A stretch of DNA of 64,000 nt from Fontivita pretiosa (GTDB lineage: Bacteria > Planctomycetota > Phycisphaerae > Tepidisphaerales > Tepidisphaeraceae), in assembly GCF_050410795.1 (NCBI RefSeq), contig NZ_CP191258.1:2976001-3040000 (forward strand). Reading direction: 5' to 3'. Both the position numbers and the translations under genes were made by a program. Within the stretch, counting starts at the first letter, position 1. Each line of letters opens with the position of its first letter. Below the pieces are notes generated by a model that saw only the letters and a list, made by a program, of their open reading frames with translations, ran no database searches and had not been told where the DNA came from. Of this stretch, positions 24,378 through 37,363 are shown piece after piece.

Positions 24378-26816
24378 ATGTCTTCCTGCTGCGATCAACT
24401 CGATACACCCGTCCGCGCTTCATCCAAAGCATCGCTGACCATTGCGCTGGCGGGCAACCCCAACAGCGGCAAGACAACGATCTTCAACGCCCTGACGGGG
24501 CTGCGGCAGAAGGTCGGCAACTATCCCGGAGTCACCGTTGAGAAGAAGGTCGGGCGATGCAGGCTGCCGGATGGACGCTGGGCCCAGATCATCGACTTGC
24601 CGGGAACCTATTCGCTGATCAGCCGCTCGCCGGATGAAACCATCGCGATGGAGGTCTTGCGAGGGCTTGTGCCCGGCATGGCTGCGCCGGACGTGGTCAT
24701 CGTCGTGGTCGATGCCAGCAACCTTCAGCGGAACCTGTATCTGGTGAGCCAGCTCATCGAGCTGGGCCGGCCGATGGTCGTGGCGCTGAACATGATGGAT
24801 GTTGCCGAGCGGCGTGGATTGCACGTTTCGCCGGAGGCACTGGCGCGGGAGCTGGGGGTGCCGGTGGTGCCGGTGGTGGGACACAAGCGGCAGGGGATTT
24901 CCGAGCTTAAGGCCCAGATTCTCAACGCCCGCGTCGCGCCGTTGCCGGATTTTCCGCTGCCCGAAGCGATGAAGGAAGAGCTGCTGACGGTGGGACAGGG
25001 GTTGGCGATCATCGACAGCGCAACTCCGTCTGCCGGCACTGCGGGAGATGGCAGGGATCCTGACCCTCTGCCCGAGCACCGGCAGAGAGAAACGGCGCCG
25101 TCCCGCGCGTGGATCTGTGGCGATGACTCGCTGCGGCATCTGGATCGTTATCAGGCTCTGGCCGAGCGATTGCTGATCGGCGACCGGGCGGCGGACGTGG
25201 CGCCGCTGGCCAGCCGCCAGCCGGTCGCTTCGCTGCTTCAGTCCGCGATGTCGCGGCTGAACCGGCTGGGGATCGACCCGATGCAGGCGGACGTGGAAGC
25301 GCACTACCGCTGGATCGAATCCGTCGCCGCCAGGAGCACTGCAACCCTGGACGAACTGGCCGCGATGGGTTCCCCCGCGCCGCGCGTGCTGGAGTACGAA
25401 GCGAAGAAACCGCACCTGACCGACCAGGTCGATGCCATCTTCATGCATCGCATCTGGGGGTTCGTCGTCTTCGGCGCGATCATGGCGGCGCTGTTCATCT
25501 CGATCTTCTGGCTGGCCGACCCGATCATGGGGCTGGTCGAGGACGGCGTGGCGTGGCTGGGGGGACTGATCGCGCCGCTCTTGCCGGCAGGACCGCTGCG
25601 CGACCTGTGGACCGACGGGATCGTGGCCGGCGTGGGGGCGGTGGTCGTCTTCGTCCCGCAGATCGCGATCCTGTTTACGTTTCTGGCGATCCTGGAAGAC
25701 AGCGGGTACCTGGCGCGGGCGGCGTTCCTCATGGACCGCGTGCTGGCGAAGGTCGGTCTGCACGGCAAGAGCTTCATCCCGCTGCTTTCGAGCTTCGCGT
25801 GCGCCATCCCCGGGATCATGGCGACGCGCACGATCGAGAACCGCAAGGACCGACTCGCGACCATCTTCGTCGCGCCGTTCATGAGCTGTAGCGCGCGGCT
25901 GCCGGTGTACGCGCTGCTCATCGGCACGTTCTTCGGCGCGTATTCGTCGCTGGTTCAGGGCGGGATCATGTTCGGCTGTTACGCTCTGGGCATCCTCGCG
26001 GCGGCAGGCACCGCCTTCCTCTTCAAGCGCACGCTTCTGAAAGGCCCGACGCCTGCGTTCATCCTCGAGATGCCGACCTACAAGGTGCCACAGCTTTCGC
26101 AGGTCGTCCGCGCGGTCGTCACCAACACCGGCGCGTTTCTTAAAAAGGCCGGCACGATCATCTTCTGCCTCAGCGTGATCATGTGGGCGATGATGTACTA
26201 CCCGCGGCTGCCGGCGGCGGAAGTCGAACAAGTGCGGACCGAGAACGACGCCATTGCCTACCGAACGGCTGTGCTTAGCTCGCTGTTGGAGGCAAAGCAA
26301 AGGGCACTCTTGACCGCCACGGTGCCAACCGACGATTGGATCCGTGCAGATATCAAGTCGCGCACGGAGCGAATCCTCGATGACATCATCGCCGGCGAGC
26401 AGCTTCGTTACAGCATTGCGGGCCGGTTCGGGCGGGTGCTGGAACCGCTGATCAAGCCGCTGGGATACGACTGGAAAATGGGGGTGGGCCTGATCGGAGC
26501 GTTCGCGGCGCGCGAAGTCTTCGTCAGCACCATGGGCATCGTCTACAGCGTCGGCGACGATGACCAGAACACCGAGCCGCTGTCAGCCCAGATGCAATCC
26601 GACCGGTATCCCGATGGCCGGCCTGTCTGGACGCCGCTGGTTGCGGTCAGCCTGCTGGTCTGGTTCGTGCTCGCGATGCAGTGCATGAGCACGTTGGCGA
26701 TTGTGCGGCGCGAGACCGGCGGGTGGCGCTGGCCGATCGCGATGCTGTTGTACATGAATGCGCTGGCGTATGTGGTGAGCCTGGCGGTGTACCAGGTGGG
26801 GAGGATTTGGCTGTAA
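24378..26816 (+). CDS. feoB: ferrous iron transporter FeoB
   Basis: An 812-residue FeoB, the membrane GTP-binding ferrous iron importer. The cytoplasmic G domain shows GNPNSGKT (26-33), the switch region VGNYPGVTVEKK, DLPGTYSL (73-80) and NMMD. The membrane part contains two Gate-like halves (IAILFTFLAILEDSGYLAR; FIPLLSSFACAIPGIMATR, with conserved Cys). About 20 residues in the linker after the G domain (SAGTAGDGRDPDPLPEHR, nt 25029-25087) are encoded by a degenerate palindromic repeat. A long polar loop (about 620-670) sits between membrane helices. It is followed 36 bases later by a Cys-rich partner gene. Confidence 0.95.
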   Translation: MSSCCDQLDTPVRASSKASLTIALAGNPNSGKTTIFNALTGLRQKVGNYPGVTVEKKVGRCRLPDGRWAQIIDLPGTYSLISRSPDETIAMEVLRGLVPGMAAPDVVIVVVDASNLQRNLYLVSQLIELGRPMVVALNMMDVAERRGLHVSPEALARELGVPVVPVVGHKRQGISELKAQILNARVAPLPDFPLPEAMKEELLTVGQGLAIIDSATPSAGTAGDGRDPDPLPEHRQRETAPSRAWICGDDSLRHLDRYQALAERLLIGDRAADVAPLASRQPVASLLQSAMSRLNRLGIDPMQADVEAHYRWIESVAARSTATLDELAAMGSPAPRVLEYEAKKPHLTDQVDAIFMHRIWGFVVFGAIMAALFISIFWLADPIMGLVEDGVAWLGGLIAPLLPAGPLRDLWTDGIVAGVGAVVVFVPQIAILFTFLAILEDSGYLARAAFLMDRVLAKVGLHGKSFIPLLSSFACAIPGIMATRTIENRKDRLATIFVAPFMSCSARLPVYALLIGTFFGAYSSLVQGGIMFGCYALGILAAAGTAFLFKRTLLKGPTPAFILEMPTYKVPQLSQVVRAVVTNTGAFLKKAGTIIFCLSVIMWAMMYYPRLPAAEVEQVRTENDAIAYRTAVLSSLLEAKQRALLTATVPTDDWIRADIKSRTERILDDIIAGEQLRYSIAGRFGRVLEPLIKPLGYDWKMGVGLIGAFAAREVFVSTMGIVYSVGDDDQNTEPLSAQMQSDRYPDGRPVWTPLVAVSLLVWFVLAMQCMSTLAIVRRETGGWRWPIAMLLYMNALAYVVSLAVYQVGRIWL
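25029..25087. repeat. degenerate palindromic repeat translated inside feoB
   Basis: TCTGCCGGCACTGCGGGAG at 25029-25047 matches the repeat at 19820-19838 with one difference, and 25066-25087 forms a second near-palindrome (CTCTGCC...GGCAGAG). Both belong to the family that bounds the DUF559 unit, and here lie in frame in the feoB linker. Confidence 0.65.
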
Positions 26817-26852
26817 AGACCGGTCCGCGGGCCGGGTTGTGCAGGGTTTGCG

Positions 26853-27092
26853 ATGCCGAGTTGGCTGCAACATCTTCTGGTGCTGACACTCGTGGGAGCG
26901 TGCGTGGCGTATGCGCTGTGGGGGGCGGTGCGGACGCTGTTGGGCAAGCGCAGCCACCTGGGCAGTTGCTGCGCCAAGGGGTGCGGCGCCGGGCAAAAGG
27001 ATGCAAAGCAGGGCGACGAGTCGCAAGTGGCCAAGACACAGAGGGTTGTGTTTTTGCCAGTTGAATTGCTCGGTCGTGGCGGCCGGAGATGA
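26853..27092 (+). CDS. FeoB-associated Cys-rich membrane protein
   Basis: A 79-residue protein with one membrane helix (WLQHLLVLTLVGACVAYALWGAV) followed by a cytoplasmic Cys cluster (GSCCAKGCGAG). This matches the small FeoB-associated Cys-rich proteins often found after feoB, thought to help iron handling at the pore. The position directly after feoB supports the call. Confidence 0.75.
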   Translation: MPSWLQHLLVLTLVGACVAYALWGAVRTLLGKRSHLGSCCAKGCGAGQKDAKQGDESQVAKTQRVVFLPVELLGRGGRR

Positions 27093-27203
27093 TGGCCGCG
27101 GGTCGTTGATTCAAGCCCGAACATCGACCCGGTCGAAAACGTATATTGCACAGGCGGCATAAGCGTTGGCCTGACAAAGGGGTAAAAATTTCCGGCACAG
27201 GTC

Positions 27204-27231
27204 TTGACGCGAGCTATGTCGGATGTATCAT
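27204..27231 (+). promoter_or_regulatory. sigma-70-type promoter of the 23S-5S rRNA operon
   Basis: A -35 TTGACG (27204-27209) and a -10 TATCAT (27226-27231) with a 16-base spacer, preceded by an A/T-rich patch (GGTAAAAATTT at 27181-27191) that could be an UP element. Predicted transcription start is near 27238. It is the best promoter in the region and points at the rRNA genes. Confidence 0.65.
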
Positions 27232-27795
27232 TCGCGGCCCCGGTTGAGGAAAGTTCCTGAACCGGCCGGCAAGCGAAGGAAACGACAGAAGCCGCCAGAG
27301 GAAAGAAGGTTTGGGCAAGCCGCAAACTTCACTCTCATCGCTGTAGATCGCCGGTTCCTTTCGACAACTGAGAGTCGCCGGCGAGAGACGGCGACGCGGA
27401 TTTGAGGGGCAGTGGGAAGCTGTCCCGGGCGGAAACATCGACTGGTGAGGACCAGTCGGCAGGCCGAACTCGAATGAGTCTGCCGCCGTAACGACTAAGC
27501 TGTGCAAGCTGAGTCTGAATCGGCGACGCACTCACCCGCGTTCGGCGGGATCCTGCTGAGCAATGACTGACGGAAACGCCAGCCATGTCGATGCGGGAAG
27601 AAGCTCTTTGGCAAGTGAATACGTGAGGTTCAAAGTGAAAGGTCTTGCGCGTGAGACCCTGCGGAACGTGTTCCGTGGGGAAACACAAAGCAGGACCCTC
27701 CGCGACGCTCACCTCTGCATAACAGTACGGCGGATTCAGGCGCGACCAGTCGCACCTGGGTGCCGTGCGGACTGTTGTCTTTCTGTCGGGTGAGT

Positions 27796-30928
<3,133 letters not shown>

Positions 30929-30938
30929 CGCGGAGCAC

Positions 30939-31015
30939 GCAGGTCGCTGATCCGGCGACCTGCCCGAACCTCACCGTTCACTTGCGAAATTCAGCCCCGG
31001 TGTCGGAAACACCGG
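30939..31015 (+). other. two hairpins in the 23S-5S spacer
   Basis: 30939-30947 pairs with 30955-30963 (GCAGGTCGC, 9 bp perfect), and 30997-31003 pairs with 31009-31015 (CCGGTGT). These are probable processing or spacer structures; no tRNA is present between 23S and 5S. Confidence 0.7.
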
Positions 31016-31027
31016 CAGCGGGGTTTT

Positions 31028-31138
31028 CGTTGGTGGCTATATCCGCAGGGTCACACCCGTTCCCATTCCGAACACGGTCGTTAAGCCTGCGGAGCCGATG
31101 ATACTGCTTCAGCGGGAAAGTAGGTCACTGCCAGCGTT
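31028..31138 (+). rRNA. rrf: 5S ribosomal RNA
   Basis: About 111 bases. The 5' strand CGTTGGTGG (31028-31036) pairs with CTGCCAGCG (31129-31137) as helix I. The internal CCCATTCCGAACACGG and GGGAAAGTAGGTCACTGCC are characteristic 5S motifs. It follows 23S in the same operon and is followed by a terminator. Confidence 0.93.
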
Positions 31139-31143
31139 AATTC

Positions 31144-31182
31144 AGAACCCCGGGCTCCACAAGGGCCCGGGGTTCTTTTTTT
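31144..31182 (+). terminator. rho-independent terminator of the rRNA operon
   Basis: A perfect 12-bp GC-rich stem (31144-31155 with 31165-31176, AGAACCCCGGGC), a 9-base loop, and a run of T residues to 31182. Confidence 0.92.
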
Positions 31183-31402
31183 CCCCTCGCCAGCCTCCAC
31201 CAAATCGTTCTGCATGAACTGCGGCCGGGACACAGCGTACCTCGTCTATCACGCGCCGCCGCGCACTTGCCTGGCGGGCGATCTCGGGTAGCCTTTCTAT
31301 TGCGCGCGGGCTGTCCCTTCGTGGTTCGTGGTTGTTCGTTGCATTCGTTGGCGGTTTCTTGCCGGCGGCGCCTCGGGCGCGCTGGCCGACGGGCAGTTAC
31401 GG

Positions 31403-34132
31403 ATGATGATCCCGCAGTCAACGCCTCAGCCATGCGCCGCCGACTCGGCGCCGGCGGCGGTGTCGCGCTGGTACCGCAGTGCATTCCGCGGGCGCGCCTG
31501 GCCACCTTACGTGGTGCTGCTGGTGGGGCTGCTGACCACGGCGGCAATCGGGGCATACGTCTGGCGAACCAACCACGCCACCCGCCAGCTCCGCTTCGAA
31601 AGCGCTGTCGCCGAAGCCTGCGACAACATCCACACGCGGCTGGATCTGTACATCGGCGCGCTGCGTGGCGGCGCGGGACTGTTCGCCGCCAGCAATGGCC
31701 AGGTCTCGCGACAGCAGTTCCGCGACTACTGCCGCAGAATCGATCTGTACAACCGCTATCCGGGCATCCAGGGCGTCGGCTTTTCACTGCGCGTGCCTGC
31801 CGGACAGAATCGGCGCGTGGAGGCCGAGGCAGCACAGCAGGTTCCGGGCTTTCGCATCTGGCCGGACGAGCCGCAGCGAGACGAGTATCACACGATCCTG
31901 TACCTGGAGCCTCAGGACGCGCGCAATCGCCACGCCCTGGGCTATGACATGTTCAGCGAGCCGGTACGTCGGGCGGCGATGCAGCGCGCCCGCGACAACG
32001 CCACCGCCGCCGCCTCCGCAAAAGTACGCCTCGTCCAGGAGATCTACGCCGGCGACGTGCAGGCGGGGTTCCTCATCTACGTGCCGGTTTACCAGTCCCA
32101 GCAGGTGCCCGACTCGGTCCAGAAGCGCCGTGAGGCGCTGCTCGGCTTTGTCTACGCTCCTTTCCGCGCCGACGATCTGCTTCGCGGCATCTTCGCTCAC
32201 GAAACGCCTTCGGTGCTGGATCTGGAAGTTTACGACGGCCCGGTGGTCGCTGCGGCGCATGTGATGCATCGATCAGCGCCGGCGACGTTGCAGGCAGGAA
32301 CGTCGGCGTCGGATTACGTCCCCACGCTGCGCGCCACCCGCACCATCGGCATTGCCGGCCAAGTGTGGACCATCGCCTTCTCCAGCAACGCCCACTTCGA
32401 CGCGCAGGTCGGACGCAACCTCACCGCCTACACCGTCGTTGCCGGAGTGCTGGTCAGCGGAGCGCTGTTCTGGTTGCAACGGTCGCAGTCGATGGCGCAG
32501 CGACGGGCGGAAACCACGGCGGCGGAACTGCGGCTGTCGGAACAGGCGCTGCGCGTCAGCGAATCCAGGTTCCGCCGTCTGGCCGACGCCAACATGATCG
32601 GCATTGTCTTCGCCCGCAGCGATGGCACGGTGACCTATGCCAACCAGGCTCATTGCCAGATCATCGGACGCAGCCCCGACGACGTTCGCGCCGGTCGAGT
32701 CCGCTGGGATCAGATCACCGCGCCGGAGTATCGGCACCTCGATCTTCAGGTCATCCAGGAGCTTCGCGCCCGCTCGGTGTGCGCGCCGTACGAGAATGAG
32801 TACATCCGTCCCGATGGCACGCGTGTGCCGGTGCTGATTGGCGTGGCGCTGCTGGAGGGGTCGCAGGACGAGCACGTGGCGTTCACGATTGATTTGACGC
32901 AGCGCAAACGCCAGGAGCGCGAGCTGCGGATGGCCAAGGAGGCCGCCGAAGCCGCCAATCGCGCCAAGGACCAGTTTCTTGCCGTGCTCAGCCATGAGTT
33001 GCGTACGCCGCTGACGCCGGTGCTGGCGCTGGCGGCGGCGGGATCCGCGGATGCGGCGTTGCCGCCGGAGATCCGCGCCGATTTCGCGGTCATTCGCCGC
33101 AACGTCGAGCTGGAGGCCCGTCTGATCGACGATCTGCTGGACCTGACCAAGATCGGGCGCGGCAAGCTGCGGCTGGAAATCGAGACGGTGGACCTGCACA
33201 GCGTGGTCACAGCCGCCGTCGCCGTATGCTGCGCCGAGGAAGCGACCAACAAGCGGCTGCTCGTCGAGCTGGAGTTGCAGGCCGAACGGCATCACGTTCG
33301 CGGCGACGCCGCCAGGCTCCAGCAGATCTTGTGGAACCTGCTGAAAAACGCGGTGAAGTTCACGCCGGCCGGTGGACGGATCACCGTCCGCACGCGCAAC
33401 CAGCCGCCGCAGCAAACCGGTCAACTCGACGATCGCATCGTCGTCGAGGTGATCGACACCGGCATCGGCATCGAGGCCGACGTGCTGCCGCGCATTTTCG
33501 ACGCCTTTGAACAGGGAGAATCGCCGACGCGACGCCAGTTCGGTGGACTGGGGCTGGGACTGGCAATCACGCGCGGACTGGTCGAAGCGCACGGCGCGAC
33601 CATCGAGGTTCAAAGCGCCGGCGCGGGCCAGGGCGCCACGTTCGCCGTGACCCTGGCGACCGTGCCCGCTCCGTGGCCGCAAACTCCGCCACCGGAGCTG
33701 GCCGATGTCATCGAGCCGGTGGCGGCAGCTCCGACGCCACGCGCCACGCTGCTGCTGGTCGAGGACCACGCCGACACCGCCCGCGCCCTGGGCCGCCTGC
33801 TCGGCGAGGCCGGATACCAGGTGCACACCGCCGCCTCGGTGGCGCAGGCGATCGAACGGGCCGCGAGCGTGCGATTCGACGTGCTGCTCAGCGATCTGGG
33901 GCTGCCCGATGGATCAGGTATCGACCTGCTCAAGCGGTTGCTGGCCGAGCGCGGCGGCGAGGGCGCCTTTGCCGCGATCGCCTTGACCGGCTTCGGCATG
34001 GACGACGACGTGGCGCGCACCGCCGCCGCCGGTTTTGCCGAGCATCTGACCAAGCCGGTGGACTTTCAGAAGCTCCAGGAGGCGATCGAGCGCGTGGTCC
34101 GCCGCCGCGACAACAACCCGCAGGCGTGCTGA
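31403..34132 (+). CDS. hybrid sensor histidine kinase: CHASE, PAS, HisKA, HATPase, receiver
   Basis: A 909-residue membrane kinase. A first membrane helix (PYVVLLVGLLTTAAIGAYVW, near 38) and a second (LTAYTVVAGVLVSGALFWL, near 340) bracket a periplasmic CHASE sensor domain with YPGIQGVGFSLRVP. It continues with a PAS domain (RRLADANMIGIVFARSDGTVTYANQAH), a HisKA dimerisation domain with the phospho-acceptor in FLAVLSHELRTPL (His531), HATPase_c with the N box (LWNLLKNAVKF) and G boxes (DTGIGI, GGLGLGL), and a C-terminal receiver with LLSDLGLPDGSG (Asp831). No separate response regulator or output gene is adjacent. ATG 31403 is chosen because upstream sequence is not conserved in character. Confidence 0.92.
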   Translation: MMIPQSTPQPCAADSAPAAVSRWYRSAFRGRAWPPYVVLLVGLLTTAAIGAYVWRTNHATRQLRFESAVAEACDNIHTRLDLYIGALRGGAGLFAASNGQVSRQQFRDYCRRIDLYNRYPGIQGVGFSLRVPAGQNRRVEAEAAQQVPGFRIWPDEPQRDEYHTILYLEPQDARNRHALGYDMFSEPVRRAAMQRARDNATAAASAKVRLVQEIYAGDVQAGFLIYVPVYQSQQVPDSVQKRREALLGFVYAPFRADDLLRGIFAHETPSVLDLEVYDGPVVAAAHVMHRSAPATLQAGTSASDYVPTLRATRTIGIAGQVWTIAFSSNAHFDAQVGRNLTAYTVVAGVLVSGALFWLQRSQSMAQRRAETTAAELRLSEQALRVSESRFRRLADANMIGIVFARSDGTVTYANQAHCQIIGRSPDDVRAGRVRWDQITAPEYRHLDLQVIQELRARSVCAPYENEYIRPDGTRVPVLIGVALLEGSQDEHVAFTIDLTQRKRQERELRMAKEAAEAANRAKDQFLAVLSHELRTPLTPVLALAAAGSADAALPPEIRADFAVIRRNVELEARLIDDLLDLTKIGRGKLRLEIETVDLHSVVTAAVAVCCAEEATNKRLLVELELQAERHHVRGDAARLQQILWNLLKNAVKFTPAGGRITVRTRNQPPQQTGQLDDRIVVEVIDTGIGIEADVLPRIFDAFEQGESPTRRQFGGLGLGLAITRGLVEAHGATIEVQSAGAGQGATFAVTLATVPAPWPQTPPPELADVIEPVAAAPTPRATLLLVEDHADTARALGRLLGEAGYQVHTAASVAQAIERAASVRFDVLLSDLGLPDGSGIDLLKRLLAERGGEGAFAAIALTGFGMDDDVARTAAAGFAEHLTKPVDFQKLQEAIERVVRRRDNNPQAC

Positions 34133-34200
34133 CTCACGGGCCTCGCGAATCGACTGAATCAACAGTGCCCAGGGACGATCGGTTCCGGCGATGCCATTGC

Positions 34201-35196
34201 TTACTGCCACACGCTCAGGTCCCACATCTTGATGGTGGATGCCGTTCCACCAAAGCCGGTCACCAGTGTCTTGCCATCCGGAGAGAAGGTCATCGACTCA
34301 ATCCGTCCGGGATTGCCGCTGATCGTGTGCAGCAGCCTGAAGGTCCTGGGATCCCAGAACTTGATCGTGCGGTCTTTCGAGCCGCTGACGGCCCACCTTC
34401 CGTCGGGTGAATAGCGCCCGGCGTCGATCTCGGCGCCATGCTCGTTGCCGTGGGCGTCGGGCAGCATTTTCAGCATTTCCCCGCTCTGGGCGTCCCAGAA
34501 CACGATCTCCCCCTTGTTGCCCGTGCCGCTGAAAAGCTGTTTTGCGTCCGGCGAAAGCGCGCAGAACTCCAGCCCGGCCGTGTGCCCCTTGAGCACTTTC
34601 TTCGGCTCGCCCGTCTCGCCGTCCCACAGCCGCAGCGTCCCATCAGTCCCGGCGGTGGCGATCGTCTTGCCATCCGGATAATACAGCACCCATTTCACCT
34701 GGCCGGTATGATCGCGCCTCACCTTCTCCTTGCCGCTGGCCACGTCCCACAAACGAAACGTCTTGTCTTCCGCGGCGCTGGCCAGCGTCTTGTCGTCCGG
34801 GGAAAACGCGACATCGCGCACGGCGGCGGTGTGGCCCTCCAGCACGCGGATCGGCGTGAATGTCGCCGCATCCCACAGAATGATCCGCGTATCCGTGCTG
34901 CCACTGGCCAGAAGCTTGCCATCATGCGAAAAACGCACGCAATACACGTCGGCGGTGTGCTCGGTGAGCGTGCGCTTCAACTCGCCGCTGGCCACATCCC
35001 AGATCTTGATCGTGTGATCCCGGCTGCTGCTCAGCAGCGTCTTGCCGTCGGGGGTGAACTCGACGGCCAGGACCGACCTGTCATGCCCGCGCAACTCGCG
35101 CGCCGGGGGCGCTGGCTCCTCAGCCCGGATCGACGCGGACCAACCCAGCAAAGCCACGATGAACGTACAGACAGAACATCTCAACAGACACGGCAT
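34201..35196 (-). CDS. exported WD40 repeat protein
   Basis: A 331-residue beta-propeller. Residues 1-25 form a signal peptide (LLRCSVCTFIVALLGWSASIRA). Seven WD40 repeats follow, each with a GH...D...WD pattern (LRGHDRSVLAVEFTPDG, TIKIWDVASG, GHTAAVRDVAFSPDD, FRLWDVASG, and so on), which makes one complete propeller. AAGGAGG lies upstream of ATG 35196. It is convergent with the kinase gene. WD40 proteins are scaffolds; the partner is unknown. Confidence 0.9.
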   Translation of the reverse strand: MPCLLRCSVCTFIVALLGWSASIRAEEPAPPARELRGHDRSVLAVEFTPDGKTLLSSSRDHTIKIWDVASGELKRTLTEHTADVYCVRFSHDGKLLASGSTDTRIILWDAATFTPIRVLEGHTAAVRDVAFSPDDKTLASAAEDKTFRLWDVASGKEKVRRDHTGQVKWVLYYPDGKTIATAGTDGTLRLWDGETGEPKKVLKGHTAGLEFCALSPDAKQLFSGTGNKGEIVFWDAQSGEMLKMLPDAHGNEHGAEIDAGRYSPDGRWAVSGSKDRTIKFWDPRTFRLLHTISGNPGRIESMTFSPDGKTLVTGFGGTASTIKMWDLSVWQ

Positions 35197-35824
35197 GATG
35201 TGACCTCCTTCGCAAACACAGAGACAGCAGAAGCAAAATCGCTGGCCGGCATCGTAGCATCGCACCGTTCGATGTCCAAAACCACCCGGCCGCTGAGCCG
35301 GCGGCGAACCCGCCCGCGCCGGATGCGGGCACTTTCGGCTCAGGTTTGCTTCCCGGCGGTGCGGTTCTGATAAAAACGCGCCGGATACCATCGCCACCGG
35401 ACCAGCCCCGCCACGTGCGCAAGTCCTGTTCTGACAACGCGCAGCCCGTTCGCACAAGCCCGACTGATCTCTCAAGACTTTGCCCGCCTGCGGACGATAG
35501 CTTCGATGTTTGTTCCGGCGGCATGGCACGCAACAGCGTGTCGGCCGGGTGCGATCCAATGGCTCAGCCGCCGACGGTTCAGCACGAAAGGAGGCCTGTA
35601 GATGATCTGAGCGCCGCGTGCGTCGCGGCTCCGCAGAAGCCGTGATGTGCGTGCAAGAACGATGGGGCCCGGCAGGGATGGCCCGTAAACCTGCCGCCGC
35701 GCGTCGCCGCCGCAAGCGTCGGATCGCGCGGTCGATGGCAACAGGGAAACGGCTTCGCTGACGTGCGGAACGCACAGCCGCCCGCTCGAAGCCAGGATTG
35801 CTTGTCACGGAAGGACACACCCAC
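35197..35824. other. gap upstream of flagellin, no gene seen
   Basis: 628 bases between the divergent WD40 and flagellin genes. Long minus-strand frames here are composition artefacts. I looked for sigma-28 and sigma-54 promoters before the flagellin gene and found no convincing match; GG and GC blocks near 35679-35695 have the wrong spacing for sigma-54. Confidence 0.5.
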
Positions 35825-37225
35825 ATGAGCAGAATAAACACCAACGTCAGCTCGCTGATTGCCCAGCGAATCCTCACCCGCAACAACAACGCGCTGAACA
35901 CCAGTCTGGAGCGCCTGAGCACCGGTCTGAAGATCAACAAGGGCGCCGACAACCCCGCAGGGCTGATCGCCAGCGAAAACCTCCGCGCTGAAAAGGCGGG
36001 GATCGTGCAGGCGATCGACAACGCCGCCCGCGCCAGCAACATCATCGGAACCGCCGAAGGCGGCTTGTCCGAGGTCAGCGCCTTGTTGACCGAGCTTCAG
36101 AGCCTGGTATCGCAGTCGGCCAACAGCGGCGGGCTGAGCAGCGAGGAAATCGCCGCCAACCAGCTTCAGGTCGATTCGATCCTGAACACGATCAACCGGA
36201 TCGCGCAGAGCACGGCGTTCCAGGGCAAGAAGCTGCTGAACGGCAACTACGACTACACGACCAGCGGCGTGAACAGCACCAGCTTCGACAACGTGCGGAT
36301 CAACGCCGCCCGCGTGCCCGATGGAGGCACCATCAACGTCGTGGTGCAGGTGACCGCCAGCGCCCAGACCGGCCAGATTCTCTACAGTGGCGGGACGCTG
36401 ACGGACAACGTGACGATCGAGGTGGCGGGTAACACCGGCACCGAGCAGCTCAGCTTCAGCTCCGGCACGACGGTCAGCTCGATCGCCGCCGCCATCAATG
36501 CGGTGACCACCGCCACTGGCGTCAGCGCTACGGTCAGCGGCGCGGATCTGGTGATCAACAGCACCAGCTACGGCGCCGATCAGTTCGTGAGCATCAAGAC
36601 GGTCGCGGGCACCTTCACGCCCAGCACCACCAAGGACTACGGCCAGGACGCCGCCGTCACCATCAACGGTGCCGAGGCGCAAGCCAAGGGTCTGTCTGTC
36701 AGCTTCCGTTCCAGCAACCTGGACATCGAGTTCGATCTGGATCCGAGCTTCAACCTGCCCGGCACCGACAGCTTTGTGGTCACCGGCGGCGGGGCGACGT
36801 TCGCGCTGGGATCGAAGGTCACCGAGACCGACAAGGCCTCGATTGGCATCGCGTCGGTCTCCACCGGCAGCCTGGGCGACAACATCAGCGGATACCTGTC
36901 GGCGCTGGCCAGCGGCGGCGAGGCGTCGCTCAACAGCGACAACCTCGTCACCGCGCAGCGAATCATCGACAAGGCGATCAAGCAGGTCAGCCAGCTTCGT
37001 GGCCGGCTGGGCGCGTTCCAGAAGTTTACGATCGGCTCGACGATCAACGCCCTGGGCGTGGCGTTCGAGAACGTCAGCGCTTCGGAGAGCGCCATTCGCG
37101 ATACCGACTTCGCTGAGGAAACCGCCAACCTCACGCGAAGCCAGATCCTGGCGCAGGCGGCGACAACGGTGTTGGCACAGGCCAACGCAAGCCCTCAGGC
37201 CGCCCTCAGTCTCCTGCGAGGCTAA
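35825..37225 (+). CDS. fliC: flagellin
   Basis: A 466-residue flagellin, the filament subunit. The N-terminal D0/D1 region reads MSRINTNVSSLIAQRILTRN, then LNTSLERLSTGLKINKGADNPAGLIAS, and the C-terminal D1/D0 region FENVSASESAIRDTDFAEETANLTRSQILAQAATTVLAQANASPQAALSLLRG; both are strongly conserved. The central surface-exposed region (residues 170-370) is Thr/Ser/Val-rich. GGAAGGA upstream supports ATG 35825. A terminator follows. No other flagellar gene is in the window, so it is an isolated filament gene. Confidence 0.96.
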   Translation: MSRINTNVSSLIAQRILTRNNNALNTSLERLSTGLKINKGADNPAGLIASENLRAEKAGIVQAIDNAARASNIIGTAEGGLSEVSALLTELQSLVSQSANSGGLSSEEIAANQLQVDSILNTINRIAQSTAFQGKKLLNGNYDYTTSGVNSTSFDNVRINAARVPDGGTINVVVQVTASAQTGQILYSGGTLTDNVTIEVAGNTGTEQLSFSSGTTVSSIAAAINAVTTATGVSATVSGADLVINSTSYGADQFVSIKTVAGTFTPSTTKDYGQDAAVTINGAEAQAKGLSVSFRSSNLDIEFDLDPSFNLPGTDSFVVTGGGATFALGSKVTETDKASIGIASVSTGSLGDNISGYLSALASGGEASLNSDNLVTAQRIIDKAIKQVSQLRGRLGAFQKFTIGSTINALGVAFENVSASESAIRDTDFAEETANLTRSQILAQAATTVLAQANASPQAALSLLRG

Positions 37226-37299
37226 GAGGGCACGCAGCAACACCACCCGCGCGAGCCCTGGAAACTCCGTACATGAGGCTCGTAAGGGATTGAGTTGTG

Positions 37300-37363
37300 A
37301 AGCGGTCCGCACGATTCGGCGGCGGCGTCGAGCACGTCGCGGTCGGATCGTGCGACCGCTTTT
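37300..37363 (+). terminator. terminator after flagellin
   Basis: 37300-37315 (AAGCGGTCCGCACGAT) pairs with 37347-37361 with a single one-base bulge, followed by TTTT. The stem is 75 bases after the flagellin stop. Confidence 0.7.

Noticed and set aside
23890..24477. Minus-strand frame across the feoA region
   Set aside because: Antisense to feoA, and its C-terminal part is only the translated inverted repeat between feoA and feoB.
27238..27700. RNase P RNA suggested by GAGGAAAGTTCC near 27246 and ACAGAAGCCGCC near 27282
   Set aside because: Other conserved P RNA elements, such as GGTAAGGGTGAAA and AGCAAGACCAAATAGG, are not present.
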